A stretch of DNA of 64,000 nucleotides from Hemileia vastatrix (GCA_030280995.1 JASXTE010000001.1:26756106-26820105); one strand, 5' to 3'. Positions 1-11,795 are shown, numbered from the stretch's first letter. Made by a program: numbers and translations. The notes: a model not told the origin generated them from the sequence alone.

Positions 1-300
1 TGAAAGTGACTTTTGCCAAGTAGTTGGCCCAGCAGAAGTGAGTCTGCTGGAGAAACCATGTAATTTTTTTGCCCCAGCAGACTTGTCTCTGCTGGGGCAA
101 GCTTAAATGGGGCTAAAAATTATTTTTTTCCAAAAATAAAAAGTTTCCCCTGAAGAAGCAAGTCTGCTGGGGCCAAAAAAAAATTCTTAAAAAAAATGAA
201 GCCCCAGCAGAAGCGAGTCTGCTAGGACAAAAATGCAAAAAAAAAATTGACTAAAAAAAAACTGCTGGGGCAACAAACAAATTTTAAAAATGGGGCTTTA
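1..300. repeat. Cluster of imperfect hairpin repeats (CCCAGCAGA / TCTGCTGGG)
   Basis: A short motif that reads CCCAGCAGA, a few bases, then TCTGCTGGG recurs about every 50-70 bases (near 26, 72, 147, 202 and 260). Each unit is a near-perfect inverted repeat, so each could fold into a small hairpin. The spacers are A/T homopolymer-rich. No coding frame is seen. It may be the degenerate interior of Harbinger copy A or a miniature-element array. Confidence 0.6.
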
Positions 301-411
301 ACAAAATCTGAAGGCATAAAAGGTGGGCCTTTTCCAGGAACTCTGAAGAATATTTCCTAAAACTCAACTAGGGCCAAATTATTTTGAATTCCTTTTCAAA
401 ATTTTCCTAAG

Positions 412-745
412 ATACTCTGCATGTTGGTTTAATTAGTTGTAGACCTTATGCTACCATAAAAAGTTGCTGACAATTTTTTTTGTTTTTTTATTTTCTTTTA
501 TTTTCTTTTATTTCTTTTTTCTTTTTTCTTTTATTTAATTTTTTATATTTCAGAATCATATTAAACCCAACCAGGACAAATTTGTATTGATTTTAAATAC
601 AAAAATGTTTTTTAGATACTGAGAATGTTGGTTTAATTAGTTGTAGACCTTAAGCCATCATAAAAATTTGCTGTTTTTTTTTTGGTTTTTTCTTTTCTTT
701 TCTATATAATTGATTTTTTTTAAATTTCAGAACTAGATTATCTAA
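412..745. repeat. Approx. 204-bp tandem duplication upstream of the oxygenase gene
   Basis: A block starting GATACT and running through TTGGTTTAATTAGTTGTAG, CATAAAAA and a long T/C-rich tract to a TTTCAG occurs at 412 and again at 616. Each copy ends in a polypyrimidine tract plus CAG that looks like a 3' splice site (near 553 and 730), so a duplicated intron end, and hence a short upstream exon of the oxygenase gene, is possible. No upstream coding exon was recognised. Confidence 0.5.
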
Positions 746-1858
746 ATGGGTGGAGGAAGGCACAATGGTCAACCAAAAAAAGCTTCTCAAATGCAAATGT
801 CTGGTGAAATCTGGAAGGATGATGTTAGTTCTGACTTTGAAAAGGTTTGGTATAAGGAGTATCCACTTCTGGAGGGATTTGAAAAAAATGAGCTGATACC
901 CTCATCATGTCCTGGATCACACAACACAGGCACCTACCAAATTGAACATGTCTCAGAAAGGCCTTCAGTTATTCAACCTAAAAAACAAAATATTCATCCT
1001 ATTATAGTGAATTCATTTGAATTAAAGGAATTGGCTGAACTTGGTAAACTGGAGGATGCTAAGAAATGCTGCAGGTACATGAAATTATTAAGACACTGGA
1101 TCAAGACCAATGGTGCTCATCTTGAAGCAGGGGGAGAGGGGAATATATTTTCTGCTGGAGAGCAGTTAGGGAGTCAACATGTATTTGATATAAGTAAGTT
1201 ACAAATTTTAAATTTCCAAATTCAAAAATCTGAATCATGCTTCAGGTCTCTACTAAAATTTGAAAATAGATGATGGGGAAGTGAGGGAGGCACTTGGATT
1301 TATATTTTCATTTTATTCTTATCTACTTAATTATTAGCAAAGAAGTACTATGAGGAATTTTTGAAGCTTGGAGCTGAAATAGACCTTCCTTGTTATGATG
1401 GGGTGGAGGCTTTTGGGGGAAATCTAACATGGACTTCAGATGGGTTTTTGAATTCTCCCCATAAGGATTTGGACAACAGTGAACTTAGTTTATGTGTATG
1501 GTTTCTAACAACTTTAGATGGACTTTTTGATGAATGCTCATGGGACAGTAATAGGCCAAGGCATAATGGAGATTATTTTGTATTTCATGAATTGAAATAC
1601 ATGGTTGAGTTTGAAAAGTGTAATGGAATATGGGTTGTTATATGGCCAGCTAATATGCTATACCATCAAACAACACCTGTCAAAGAGTTTGGAAATTTTT
1701 CAAGGCTTGGGTCATCCATACAGATAAGTAAAAAATTAGCCAATTCTGTTAAAACTTTAAAAATGTTAATTCCAAATATAGATATGTTGGACTATATTTC
1801 TATGAAAGAAAAAGAAAAGTTGGAATTTTTGCATGATAACTTTCTTTCATCCATTTAA
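746..1858 (+). CDS. Tet-like 2OG-Fe(II) oxygenase (TET/JBP-like dioxygenase), apparently intact
   Basis: Two exons, 746-1193 and 1338-1858, joined by a 144-bp intron (donor GTAAGT at 1194, acceptor AG at 1336-1337; phase 1) give 322 residues. The C-terminal exon has the double-stranded beta-helix signature of fungal Tet-like oxygenases: LTWTSDGF, then NSPHKDLDN holding the HxD iron ligands, later NGIWVVIW, the distal His in MLYHQTTP, and FSRLGSSIQIS with the 2-oxoglutarate-binding Arg. Family knowledge: TET/JBP enzymes oxidise 5-methylpyrimidines in DNA, and rust and mushroom genomes carry lineage-specific expansions, often transposon-linked. All metal and cosubstrate ligands seem present. 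Its stop lies 153 bp from the stop of a convergent Harbinger transposase, so it is probably element cargo. The first 150 residues are not recognised, and an upstream exon is possible because a CAG acceptor sits at 728-730. Substrate is inferred. Confidence 0.72.
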
Positions 1859-2011
1859 GATGATAATACTAAAAAAATGGAACAAGTGTATTATTATTAC
1901 CAAAAAGCATGTAAATCATTAGAAAAGTATATTTAGTAAATGATTTTTAGAAATTATAATGTGATTACAAAGCCTAAAGAGAAGAAATAAGTTTCAGAAT
2001 AAATCATAGCT
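1859..2011. other. Short convergent intergenic spacer
   Basis: This 153-bp AT-rich spacer separates the oxygenase stop from the end of the minus-strand transposase. No terminator or other feature is evident. Confidence 0.5.
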
Positions 2012-3225
2012 AATACTCCCAATGTGCTAGTGTTATTGGAAGAATTTTCGCCCTTATGCTAGTGGTTTGAGAAATTGTAGTGTTGGATATAGTTGGAGGT
2101 GTTTCAACTTCTTTATCTTCATACAACTCTAACCATTGATCTTTGAGTTCAGCGAGTAGGTTATGAAGTATGGTTCAACACTGAATCCAGTTGATGACAG
2201 CTTTCATTTCAGAAATATTTCTAAGAGGACTTCTTAATTGCCTTAAACTGGAAAAACAACCTTTCAAGATTCCAATAGAATGTTCAATACGGAATCTTGA
2301 ATTTGCCAAATGATTGTTGAACTTGGCATTTTGACTTTCTTCTGAAGCTGCTCCATGAAATGCAGGAAGTACATATTTTCCATTCACATAAGCTGAATCA
2401 GCCAGAAGATACTGATCTTCATCAAAAAAACTCAGGCTCTTTTGAGATTTGCATTCTTTGAAAGATGTAGGAATCATGACATGATCCAGGATAGCCAGCA
2501 AAGAAAGATATAAATTTTTTGTTGACATCACAAATAAGCTGAACAGAAATTGAATATCTATAGAGAAGATATAGTTGCTTGTGTTAGTATGAAAAAGAAT
2601 GTAAAGAATTAAAAATAAGCTCCCTCTTTTTAGGGTCAAAGTAATTGTTTCCACCATGAGCAGGTTTCTGACTCAAAGGAATAGTAGTCCAATCAACAAA
2701 ACCAATACATCCTGGGAAGCCCTCTGCTTACATAACCTGAGGTGATTCAAGAAGCTCTTCTTTTGTTGGCCGGGAGAGAAACTGAGATTCCAAAAAGTTG
2801 ATAGCAGTGATGCAACATTTTGTATAAGTGTTAACAGAACCATAGCCTAAATCAAAGACATTTTCCAAACGTTTCAAGGCAGCTCCATTACCATTGGAAC
2901 CCAAACAACAAAGTGTGATGGCCAATTGAATTGATGGATCATGTTGTGGCTTTTGAGAATTACTGTGAAACATGGGGTGATCCTCAATAAGATGAAGCAA
3001 TTTAAGGAAAAATTCCTGAGAAGTCCTGAAAAGCTGTCTAAAACTGGGTATGGATAGGTTTAGAAGTATTTGGATAGTGTACTTGGGGGTATGAAGTACT
3101 TGAGGCTTTCTAGGAAGAAGGTAACATTTTGTGGTCATTTTAGATAAAAAAAGAAAATCTTCTTCAAGGTCAGAATCTGATTTGCAATCAGAGTCCAAGA
3201 GCAGATCAAGAGCTATGACAGTCAT
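2012..3225 (-). pseudogene. PIF/Harbinger (HARBI1-like) DDE transposase, copy A, decayed
   Basis: Reading on the minus strand, 3225-2728 encodes the N-terminal helical part (SDSDLEEDF, GSNGNGAALKRLENVF) up to ESPQVM. After a stop the frame continues with the first catalytic block (GFPGCIGFVDWTT). Piece 2657-2175 holds the C-terminal DDE part with LLADSAYVNGKY and RFRIEHSIGILKGC. Past another stop, the tail LHNLLAELKDQW runs to a stop at 2012. It aligns by eye with the better copy at 50702-51961. Several stops and an unspliceable stretch near 2660-2730 make it non-functional. Family role: endonuclease that cuts and pastes the element, normally working with a Myb/SANT partner. Confidence 0.8.
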
Positions 3226-4103
3226 TGCTTGATGTAGCTTATCACGATTTGAGAGTGAGGAAGGTATGACTCTTATATGGTAGAAAAATAAAGATGATGC
3301 ATGATGTTAAGAGATATGAAGTGTTATGCTGTGGAGTGCTGCATATGAATGAGATGATGCTGACAAATCAGTGAGATGTGCCGAATGGTGAACCTGGCAC
3401 TTTTGGTTGAGAAAGTGCAGATTTGAGTGAAACAAGTGACTTATTTCACTTTTGAAATCCACCAGTGTTGGGGCTAGTGTGTTTCATAAATCCGCACTTA
3501 GATAAAGGCAGATTTGGTAAAATTTAAGCGCGTATTTTTAAGTGTGGATTTGCCAGAACTGACACCCCCTAATATATAATTATTAAAGAATAGTAAACCA
3601 CAGAATACACACCTGAACTTCCCATTTAGGGTCCTTTTGTTCAAGCTGGCATATAATACTTCACCCATCTTGTAATGTTGGTGAAACATCAAATTTTTTT
3701 TGAAGTATCTCATTTTAATCTAAGCAAGTTTTCCTTCTAGCTGAAAATCTTCCTCCATGAGGAATTACTAAAAAGCATGTGAATGTTTCTAAATCCAGTT
3801 GTTTACAAATGTTTTCTTCCCACAAAAATTCTTCACCCTCATTGATTGTAGTAAAAGTTTCATCCTTAAATCCTGAAATGTCTGAACTACTGATTGGCCA
3901 AATAAATGATAAATTATAAGGTTTGGAGATAACCTTCTCAAATTTTAATCGCCTCCTAGACCCCATAGATTTCCTTCTTAGGGGTCTCTGAGAGACTTCT
4001 TCCTTCATTATATAGAAAAAAACTCTGTAAAGACTGTTATAAAGTCTTGGGGAGGTAACTCTAAGTCACTGTCAGATTCACTGACTGAACCTTGGCTTCC
4101 AAC

Positions 4104-4707
4104 TGTTAAGATACTTTTCTGTATCTGTGTTACTTACTAAACCAGACCTGTTAGTCCCTGTTTAAGTTCCATACTCTTAATTAATTTACTCTGTGAACTG
4201 GTGATTCCGCAGCCTAGTTGTAAATACTGTATAAGAGATATGGATACACCTCTTGTCAATATCTCTTTTGTGTTTCTTTTTACTCAACTTTCCTCTAGGA
4301 CTAATTCGTTATTCCTCTTACTCATTTTTCTAACTTCTTCTCTTATTGTTTTGTTTGCTCCTTTGGTGCTCACCAACTCACAGTTCTTATCTTAGCTATT
4401 TATTAGCTCTTAAAATCTTTTGTTTGTTTTTCCTTTAACTGATGCGACTTGTTGTCCATGGTATTGTCCTGTGTTAGTTTCTGCTTGACTGCTGCAATGA
4501 ATCTCTTTTGTGTTTCTTTTTACTCAACTTTCCTCTAGGACTGATTTGCTATTCCTCTTACTCATTTTTCTAACTTCTTCTCTTATTTTTCTGTTTGCTC
4601 CTTTGGTACTCACCAACTCACAGTTCTTATCTTAGTTATTTATTAGCTCTTAAAATCTTTTGTTTGTTTTTCCTTTACCTGACGGGACTTGTTGGCCTAG
4701 CCTAAAA
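4104..4707. mobile_element. 604-bp solo-LTR-like insertion with 5-bp target duplication
   Basis: The segment begins TGTTAAGATAC and ends GCCTAAAA, and the pentamer CCAAC lies immediately outside both ends (4099-4103 and 4708-4712). Removing the segment and one CCAAC restores an uninterrupted minus-strand reading frame across the site. It holds a 194-bp direct duplication with a 240-bp period (4261-4454 and 4501-4694, starting ATCTCTTTTGTG). There is no coding potential. A solo LTR or non-autonomous element is the best guess; the right end lacks the canonical CA. Confidence 0.5.
4261..4694. repeat. Direct duplication, two copies of about 194 bp with period 240
   Basis: 4261-4454 and 4501-4694 are nearly identical pyrimidine-rich copies that differ at roughly ten positions by eye. 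They lie inside the 4104-4707 insertion. Confidence 0.75.
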
Positions 4708-4799
4708 CCAACATCCTCAGAATCACTCAAAGAAAAAGCAGGACTTTGGGAATTATTGGTTGAGGGAGATTTGGTGATAAAAACCCTTTCACTAAACAT

Positions 4800-7700
4800 C
4801 GAGCTGTAGAAATGTTATTGAACATTAATATCAGATTTACAAAACAACCAAAAAAACCAAAGAATGACTTACATTGATGATTTATTTAAAAATAAGGGTT
4901 AGAATAATTAAAAAAAATAGGTGGGGGGTTTGGAAAGATGGAAGTGATTTGGCACATGGGGTACTTTTTTTTTCCCTGCTGCATGCTCAAATCACGCAAA
5001 ATAAAAGACACCCAAAATAGAACAAAATACATGGAAGAAAGAGGTCTGCTACATTGAAATATCCATATCTAGACAATTGCATGATGATGGCGTTTCCAGA
5101 AAGAGTGTAAAATTTTTGGCAAAAGTTGCAATTTTATTGCATTTCACACAAAGCGTTTTAGAACTAGCTGTATTATGATAATCATTGCAAACACGCTCGA
5201 CTCATGCCCCGCATGGGATTTAACGTGGAGTTAGAAATACCGGTGAGGTTTGCCGCATGCAGCCGGGCGAAGCCCAGCTGACGCGCAGCCCCATGTATTC
5301 AAAGTGGAGTCAGTCGGGCACATTTAGAGCGTCGGCACGAATGCTAGGGGGGGTTCGGTTTCCTGAACCTTTTATACATATACATATGCATTACATTATT
5401 ATATTTGTTGGGAATTATAATTTTTTGTTTCATATCATGACATTCATCCATAGAACTCAATGCCCAAACTCCTGTACTCATTTTTTGGACTCATTTTTTT
5501 CATAGCCTTAAAGAAAAAACTGCCATAAATCCGAAAAGATATTACCTTGAATTTCTTTCCCCCCATGTCACTGACCTAGTGGAAAATAACCTACCACTAG
5601 GAAAAGATTAATTAGGAGTTGAATTTGAGCGGTCCCTTGTTTTTTCGCAGTGTAACAATATACCGAGTAGCTTATCCCACTCGATATCAACAGAAACCTT
5701 ATCATTATTAGACTTTAACATAGGAATGATTTTGCGGCTTCATCAGCTCAAGTTTTTTCGTTTTTGGTTCTATCTAAGCCAGCCTCAGTTTATGCAGTTT
5801 CCCAAAATTGTTAACTCGATAGATATCATTTATCAGAATAGCTACAAAAAAGAGTTACGGTAGGGGAAAGTCTGGGTATTCTTGGTTATTTTTAGCTACT
5901 ACTAGCCTAGAGAGATAAAGTTTAAAAGCCCATTTGCCAATATCAGAATTTCAAAGGAGAAAACTGGGCCAGGAGTTTGAAAGACTGTGCAAATGTAATG
6001 TTTAAAAGCTTCACGAGAATCTTAGCCTTTGAGGAAGATCTTCTTGATTAATGATGAATGAAAATCTATGGCTATTTGCGAATGATGAAAATGATTTTTG
6101 TTTAAACTTAATTTTAGCTCAGCTGTAAAACATCTGCAAAGCCCGCACCTTGAACACTGAGTACACCAGCTTGCACAGCTTTAAATGTGAGTTTGTCTTA
6201 AATTAGCAATAAATTTAGGGATTGGGACTTGCTAGAAGGTTCCAGGTATTTTTTGTGGTGTCATATACTAATTAGCTAGGAAAGAAATTTACATCAAGTA
6301 AATGATTTCATTTTGGATTTTATAGGAAGTCTTAATTTCACATTTTATCTGAATTAAGTATTTTTGTTTTTCAGCACATTGAGATGGTAAAGAACTACCC
6401 TTTACTAGATTTTTTTAAGTTCCCTTACAAGCTCTTGAAAAGGAAAATTTTAGAGCTACAAGTTAAAACCAGTTCAATTCCAATTTGGAATTTTTTCAAA
6501 TCATACTCAAGTTATGTAGGTTTTTTTAAAAAAAACATATCAAGATAAAAAATAATAATAAAGTCTTTACACTCCATGTACCATATATCATTATCTTACT
6601 GATATTTACCTTTTTTCGATTTCTGAAAATTTATGTGAGACACCTTTCTGATTTCACTTGCTCAGAAAGACTTCTTAAATTTTTAACAGTTCATTCAACA
6701 AAAAAAAAATAAGAAGAAAAATGTTGGCTTCTGTTTCCAGGTGGATATTTCCAATCCTCTGTTTTTGGTATAAAGATCTTTCATTATGTTGCTGAACAAT
6801 ATAGATATTAGAAGCAGATCATCAATTTTTTTAACTCAAAGTATAATTGCGCAATTAAATATGGTAGATTCAACTATGGCGAATAATAAGTTATATGTTT
6901 TGGTTGCTCTTAGAGATAGAATATATGTTGATACATAGTGACTAGGCTGTTATTCTATAGCATGTGCTATATGAATTCATAAAACATGCACTGTTTTCTG
7001 GTCCTATGATGGTTGTCTTATTAAATTCAAGTACCTACTACTACATTGTGGACTATTCTTATATTAACATAAAACTATCAGATGGCCTATTTACTTTCTC
7101 ATCCTGATCTGATACGGCGTGCAAACGGCAATTAGTTACAAATAATTCTCCCCAGCAGGATTGACTTTTATATTTTTTTTCTTCAAGTCTTCCCTAGAAG
7201 AGAAAACTAAAAAAAATGACGACCCCCGCAGAGGGGGATGCGGGGTATTCCTCTCCCGTTCGAATACTTTTTAACATCATAGATTTAAACTAAAAGTTTT
7301 TATTTTACTCATTGACTATCTAGTTATACTTGTTTTCTACTCTCACAGCTCTTTCCACGCTGTGTATATCCCCTTATCAATCTTTTTAATCAATTAGTTC
7401 CTGGTTAAAACTTTTGGTTTCGTTTATTTATTATTTTTATTATTGTCCAGTTTATTATCCTTACAATTTATTATTCTTGAAACAAATTAATGTATTTTTT
7501 AATAATCCTTGAGATAGGGAGAATGTGGAAAAAAATATAATAATAATATAAAGGAGAAGAAAGTAAGTAGGGGAAACATAAGTGGTGAAGGAATGAATAT
7601 AGTTTATTGGGAATGTTGCCCGAATGTTGTGTTGAGTACACAGGAATAACACGTTAAAGATATTTTTACCGACCTCTCCCCGCTAGAGCATGAAAACTAA

Positions 7701-8090
7701 TTTTTCATTCGTAAATATATCAAGTCTGACTTTGGGGTTGCCTTCAAGGAGTTGATCACGATATGGTAAGTTGTCATGGCTAGAATCATGCAAATTCTTT
7801 AAACCGTACGAAAAAAAACATTCACAGCTCAAAAGTATATGAGTGATCCCATGTGCTTACAACATTTGATGGTTACTAATTACAAAATGAATTACTGATG
7901 ATATAATCTATATCCGTTATTAACTGAAAAATATAATCTTATACTTGATTGGGGGTATGAGAGCTAAAAATAAGCTATCAAAAGCATATCCTTCCCCTCT
8001 AAAGTAGATGTCATGTTTAATGTCTCTTATATGGTAAGTTATACACCAATAACTCCTTTTTTGGAAGAATAAAAGCTAAGTTTGTAGTAG
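4800..8090. other. AT-rich region with no recognisable gene
   Basis: No ORF with family resemblance, no RNA gene and no clear transposon terminus was found. Two GC-rich patches stand out, 5195-5365 and 7220-7257. Short ORFs in this stretch lack codon structure or known motifs. It may be very old repeat sequence. Confidence 0.5.
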
Positions 8091-8096
8091 TTTTTT

Positions 8097-8158
8097 TTGG
8101 GGGGGTGAAAAAATATAAATTTTGAATTAATATAAAATTTTCAAATTTGATACCCCCT
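8097..8158. repeat. Tiny palindromic element with Harbinger-like GATACCCCC end
   Basis: A roughly 60-bp imperfect palindrome starts with GGGGGGG and ends TTTGATACCCCC, followed by TTA. The interior is almost only A and T with complementary halves (AAATTTTG...AATTAATA...CAAATTT). The terminus matches the Harbinger TIR of this window. It may be a very short MITE derivative 50 bp left of copy B. Confidence 0.35.
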
Positions 8159-8612
8159 TAGTAAAAAACTCCACCTATTTTTTTTGAGCTCCTATATTGA
8201 TATAATAGGGGGTATCAAAGTTGAGGGATCCACAATTAGGGATCAGGATTTTTTTTCCAGGGATCCGACATTATTAATTGTGGAAGATTCTTATCCACTA
8301 GCCCTTGGGCTAGTAGATAAGGAATGTGCGATAATACATTATCCCACTTCTTATACCCCTATTTCTATTCCTAATTCCTGATCCCAAACTCAACACATCC
8401 ATGATTGATTTGTCAGCATGTCACATGGTTTCAGATCTTTAAGAAAGTCACATGACTTATAATTGCTGATGCCATCCTTTAGTCTTTCCTCACTCTATGA
8501 TACTTAATTTTGGTGGTGAACACTTAAATTTTTTTTCTATCTACACACCCCAACTGCATATTTGGCGGTGAATTCCCACTTCCCTCATCACATAAGCCTT
8601 TCACCAGTAACT

Positions 8613-9091
8613 ATGAAACACCTCTCTACTAGGCAGCTACTTTGCTTAACTATGAATGCTATAACTTTACTTTTAGTTCTTTACTATAAATCTGACTCTG
8701 ATCTGGAAGATGCTTTAGACTATATGTCTTTTCTTTCCAAAAAGAGTTACATAAAACCAAGGGGGCCAAATCTTCATCATGATTCCAGATATAATCTCTT
8801 CTCCATTCTCAACATTCTTCAACTAAGCTTCACTCAACTATTTAAAACTTCTCCCAATTTTTTCTTCAAACTTTATCAATTTATCCCCAAACATCCTATC
8901 TTTCATAACAATTCTCAAAATAAATAGTGTGATCCTGCTATTCAACTTTCTGTTGAACTATGTCTCTTTGACTCAAATGGAAATGGTGCTGCTGTAAGAC
9001 ATTTGGATAATCTCTTTAACATAGGATATGGTATGGTGATATTATACACCAAGTGCTGTATGATTTCTATCCTTTTCCTCAAGTCTCAAAC
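8613..9091 (+). pseudogene. Harbinger transposase copy B, 5' part (interrupted by gypsy element 1)
   Basis: It starts at the ATG of MKHLSTRQLL, the same start as copy C, and runs through YYKSDSDLEDALDYM. There is a TAG at 8925-8927 where copy C reads through. It then continues as FDSNGNGAAVRHLDNL to LKSQT at 9091, where the LTR of gypsy element 1 begins. The codons on the far side (18721 on) continue the same protein exactly (LAWPTP). Confidence 0.8.
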
Positions 9092-10591
9092 TGTCAGGCT
9101 GAGGTCAAGTACAAAGACGTGAACTAGCTTGAATGGTCAGTTTTCTAGAAGATTTTAGTGGTCCTATATGAATACTGTAGTAGAAATCCAACAAGTAGTA
9201 AAATATAATCAAAATAAAGGTCTCAGTAATATAATTCTCACTATTTATATATATGGCTTAAAATATTTTTAGTTGGTAGAAAAATAGATTTTATAATTCA
9301 GATACTATTCAAAAGTCTTATAAAAGTACTAATTGATATGCAATGTAATTTATTTGGTTATATTGGTTAAATTGTAAATGAGAAAGAATGAAGAAATACA
9401 ACCAAAAACTCTCCTTTTTTTATACACAATGAGTTCCCCAATGATTCCCTTAATGTACCACCCAATACACAGTTAATGACGCCCCTAAACAACTAATAGA
9501 AATTCCCATCAACATTCCCAGTAATCCATGACATAATTAGACGAGTAACAACCACCAAAATCCTGTATTAATGAGGAAAATCCATCAAAATTAAGAAATA
9601 AGATAAAAAGAGAATATATGCGTAATAAACAATAATATAAAAGTCTAAAGGGGAATTTTTAAGGTTAATAATAGCTTAATAATAAGGGAGATTCACTGTA
9701 AAAATAAAGGGGCTAATCATGACATTGTACTACGTGAAATTCCCATTCAAAAATACCCAATATTGACTGAGAAACCACCCAAAAACTCAAAAAAGAGTGT
9801 GAGATGTGGGGTAACTACATGCAGTCCTTGGCAGGAGCTTGCACAGGTAAATCCTTGACTAATTTTAGGCAAATTTAAGTGTGGTGATGAAATACGACAC
9901 CAAGAGAAAGGTTATTAATGAAATTAGTGCATATAAACAAGGTCAATGCATTATTAATTAAGCTAGGACACTAAATAAGTGCCTGTTGCCTATTTTAGTG
10001 TGTTTCCCCACAGTGGGCGTAGAATGTGGGGTAATTATTGTGTGAAAAAGCTAGCTTTGCTAAAAATGAAGCTATTCAAACAGGAAAAAAGCAGGCAGTA
10101 TGTGGCCAGTACACAGAAGCCATTTCTGGCATAAAAAACACCAAATTTGAAAAGTGTTATTTTTATGCATTTAAATAGCCAAATCAATAGTCCTAAATGA
10201 AACAAATTGATCTGTCAAAGCACATTTTTGATATTCTCAAATTTATGGCGCATATAGTCAACTTTTAAGTGAAATAAAGCGCATTTCTTGTTTTTTGCAT
10301 AAAACAGTGAAAATAACAGCTTTAAGTGTACTTAAAAATTATGTAGACTTATACTTAAGATTCTTAAGATTACCCTAAAATATTCCAACTTAATATTAAG
10401 TACCTAAGACTTATAAAAGGTGGATATATGCGTGTATATAAGGTGTTATAATGGCATATTTTGTATATTATCATAAATTTACTTATGTATACTATTTGTG
10501 TACTCTTAATTATTATTCCCATGTATAGTTCATGTGTTTAACATAACTTATAAGTACTTTTTACTCATTAATGGGGATATACAGGTTGACA
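9092..10591 (-). repeat. 3' LTR of gypsy element 1
   Basis: On the plus strand it runs from TGTCAGGCTGAGG at 9092 to ACAGGTTGACA at 10591. It is about 98% like 17214-18715. It has no coding content. Confidence 0.92.
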
Positions 10592-10773
10592 CTTGCCCAC
10601 CCAAAAAAAACGTTAAAAAAATGATAAGTTATACATTTTTATTTATTTATTTGTTTGATTTTCAGGTATTCAGATTAATTCTGTAGCATTAAAGATTATA
10701 CTTTAAAGAAATAAAACATAATAAAATATTATAAGTACTGGTATTTTAACCCTTCAGCTGGTTGAACAGAAAT

Positions 10774-11775
10774 TTATTTCTGTTTAAATTTTTTAAGAAG
10801 GGTGGATAAATTAGAACTTTCTTTTTCAGGTATCCATTTATCAAATTCATTTGATTTCCCTTTAAATCTTAATAAATACTCAGTTCCTTTTTCTTTAGTA
10901 AGGATTCTTTTCTTGAGTATTTTTTCAATCTCTTCTTTTTCCACAATTTCTTCAGGTTGCTTTTTAGGCCTTCCTATTCTTTTTGGAAATAAGTCAAGAT
11001 TATTTGCATGGTAAGGTTTCAATAATGAGATAGGGAAAACTGGATATTTCCTATCATATGGAGCATATAATATGACTTCCACTGAATTATTACCAACCAT
11101 TTTGCTTACTAAAAAAGGTCCTACAAAGGGATCCTTTAATTTAACATTACCTTGTAAGTTAAAATGTAGTGTTGATATGAGGACTTCATCTCCCTTTTTG
11201 AATTCAAATTCTTTATGAGATTTATCCCACCTTTTCTTTTCATATTCAAATGCTTTTTGGATGCATTCTTCTGCATGCTTTCTACACATTTGTTGCATAT
11301 GAATAAAGGATTTAGTACCAGGGTGTATATCTAACCTTAGTAATTTATTTAAATGATTTACTGGGGTATTTGGTACATATCCCAGCCAGAGTTCAAATGG
11401 CTTCATCTCTGTTACAGAATGAGTTGTGCTGTTATAAGCAAATTCAAGGCCAGGAATTAATGTTACCCAGTCATGTGTGAATTTCTCATTGTCTTTGTAT
11501 TCCAATCCAAAGGAACAATATCTTCTGATCATGTCTTCTAGAGTTTGTATCATTCTCTCAGCCAGCCCATCAGTTTGTGGATGGTGTGCTGTAGACAATT
11601 TCAATTGACAACCTGATACTTCCATCAAAGATTTCCAGAACTCTGAAGTGAATTTAGGGTCTCTGTCAGAGATTATGCCTTTAGGGAACCCAGCAGTATT
11701 CATCATCTGAGTCCACCATAGTAATGCCAAGTCTTTTGCAGATACCTCTTTATGGGTAGGGATAAATTTACACAT
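10774..11775 (-). pseudogene. Gypsy element 1 pol: integrase core C-terminal half plus chromodomain
   Basis: The 333-residue open segment opens with MCKFIPTHKE and contains the integrase catalytic Asp and Glu regions (IISDRDPKFTSEFWKSL, AHHPQTDGLAERMIQTLE). A GPFLVSKMVG-type integrase C-terminal domain follows. The end (EKILKKRILTKEKGTEYLL, RFKGKSNEFDKWIPEKE) is chromodomain-like, a module that in chromoviruses steers integration to heterochromatin. A one-base loss in an A-run near 11815 and a TGA separate it from the upstream integrase part. Confidence 0.85.
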
Positions 11776-11795
11776 TTTTGTTAATCTATCTACTA

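Larger units (their letters stand above)
1..3569 (-). mobile_element. Harbinger element copy A (right end at 3569; left end outside the window or lost)
   Basis: The right terminus is GACACCCCC at 3561-3569, directly followed by TAATA (3570-3574). This is the same end and flanking pentamer seen in copies B and C. The transposase N-terminus points to this end, as in copy C. No matching GGGGGTATC left end was found, so whether the oxygenase gene is inside the element rests on the convergent 153-bp spacing and on the related gene inside copy D. Confidence 0.55.
3577..4799 (-). pseudogene. Unrecognised minus-strand coding remnant split by an insertion
   Basis: A minus-strand frame opens at an ATG at 4799, enters the insertion boundary at 4708 and resumes in frame at 4103 with a Ser/Asp/Glu-rich stretch (GSVSESDSDLELPPQ). 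A second open segment, 4008-3715, begins with a basic KxxRRKSMGSRRR-like run and holds KPYNLSFIWPISSSD. No family was recognised. The exact continuity across the 604-bp insertion suggests it was coding when hit. The join between the two segments near 4020 is not in frame, so an intron or frameshift is needed. Confidence 0.35.

Noticed and set aside
7219..7262. Possible tRNA or SINE because of GTTCGAATAC followed by T-run
   Set aside because: The bases around the B-box-like string do not form a T-arm stem or a cloverleaf.
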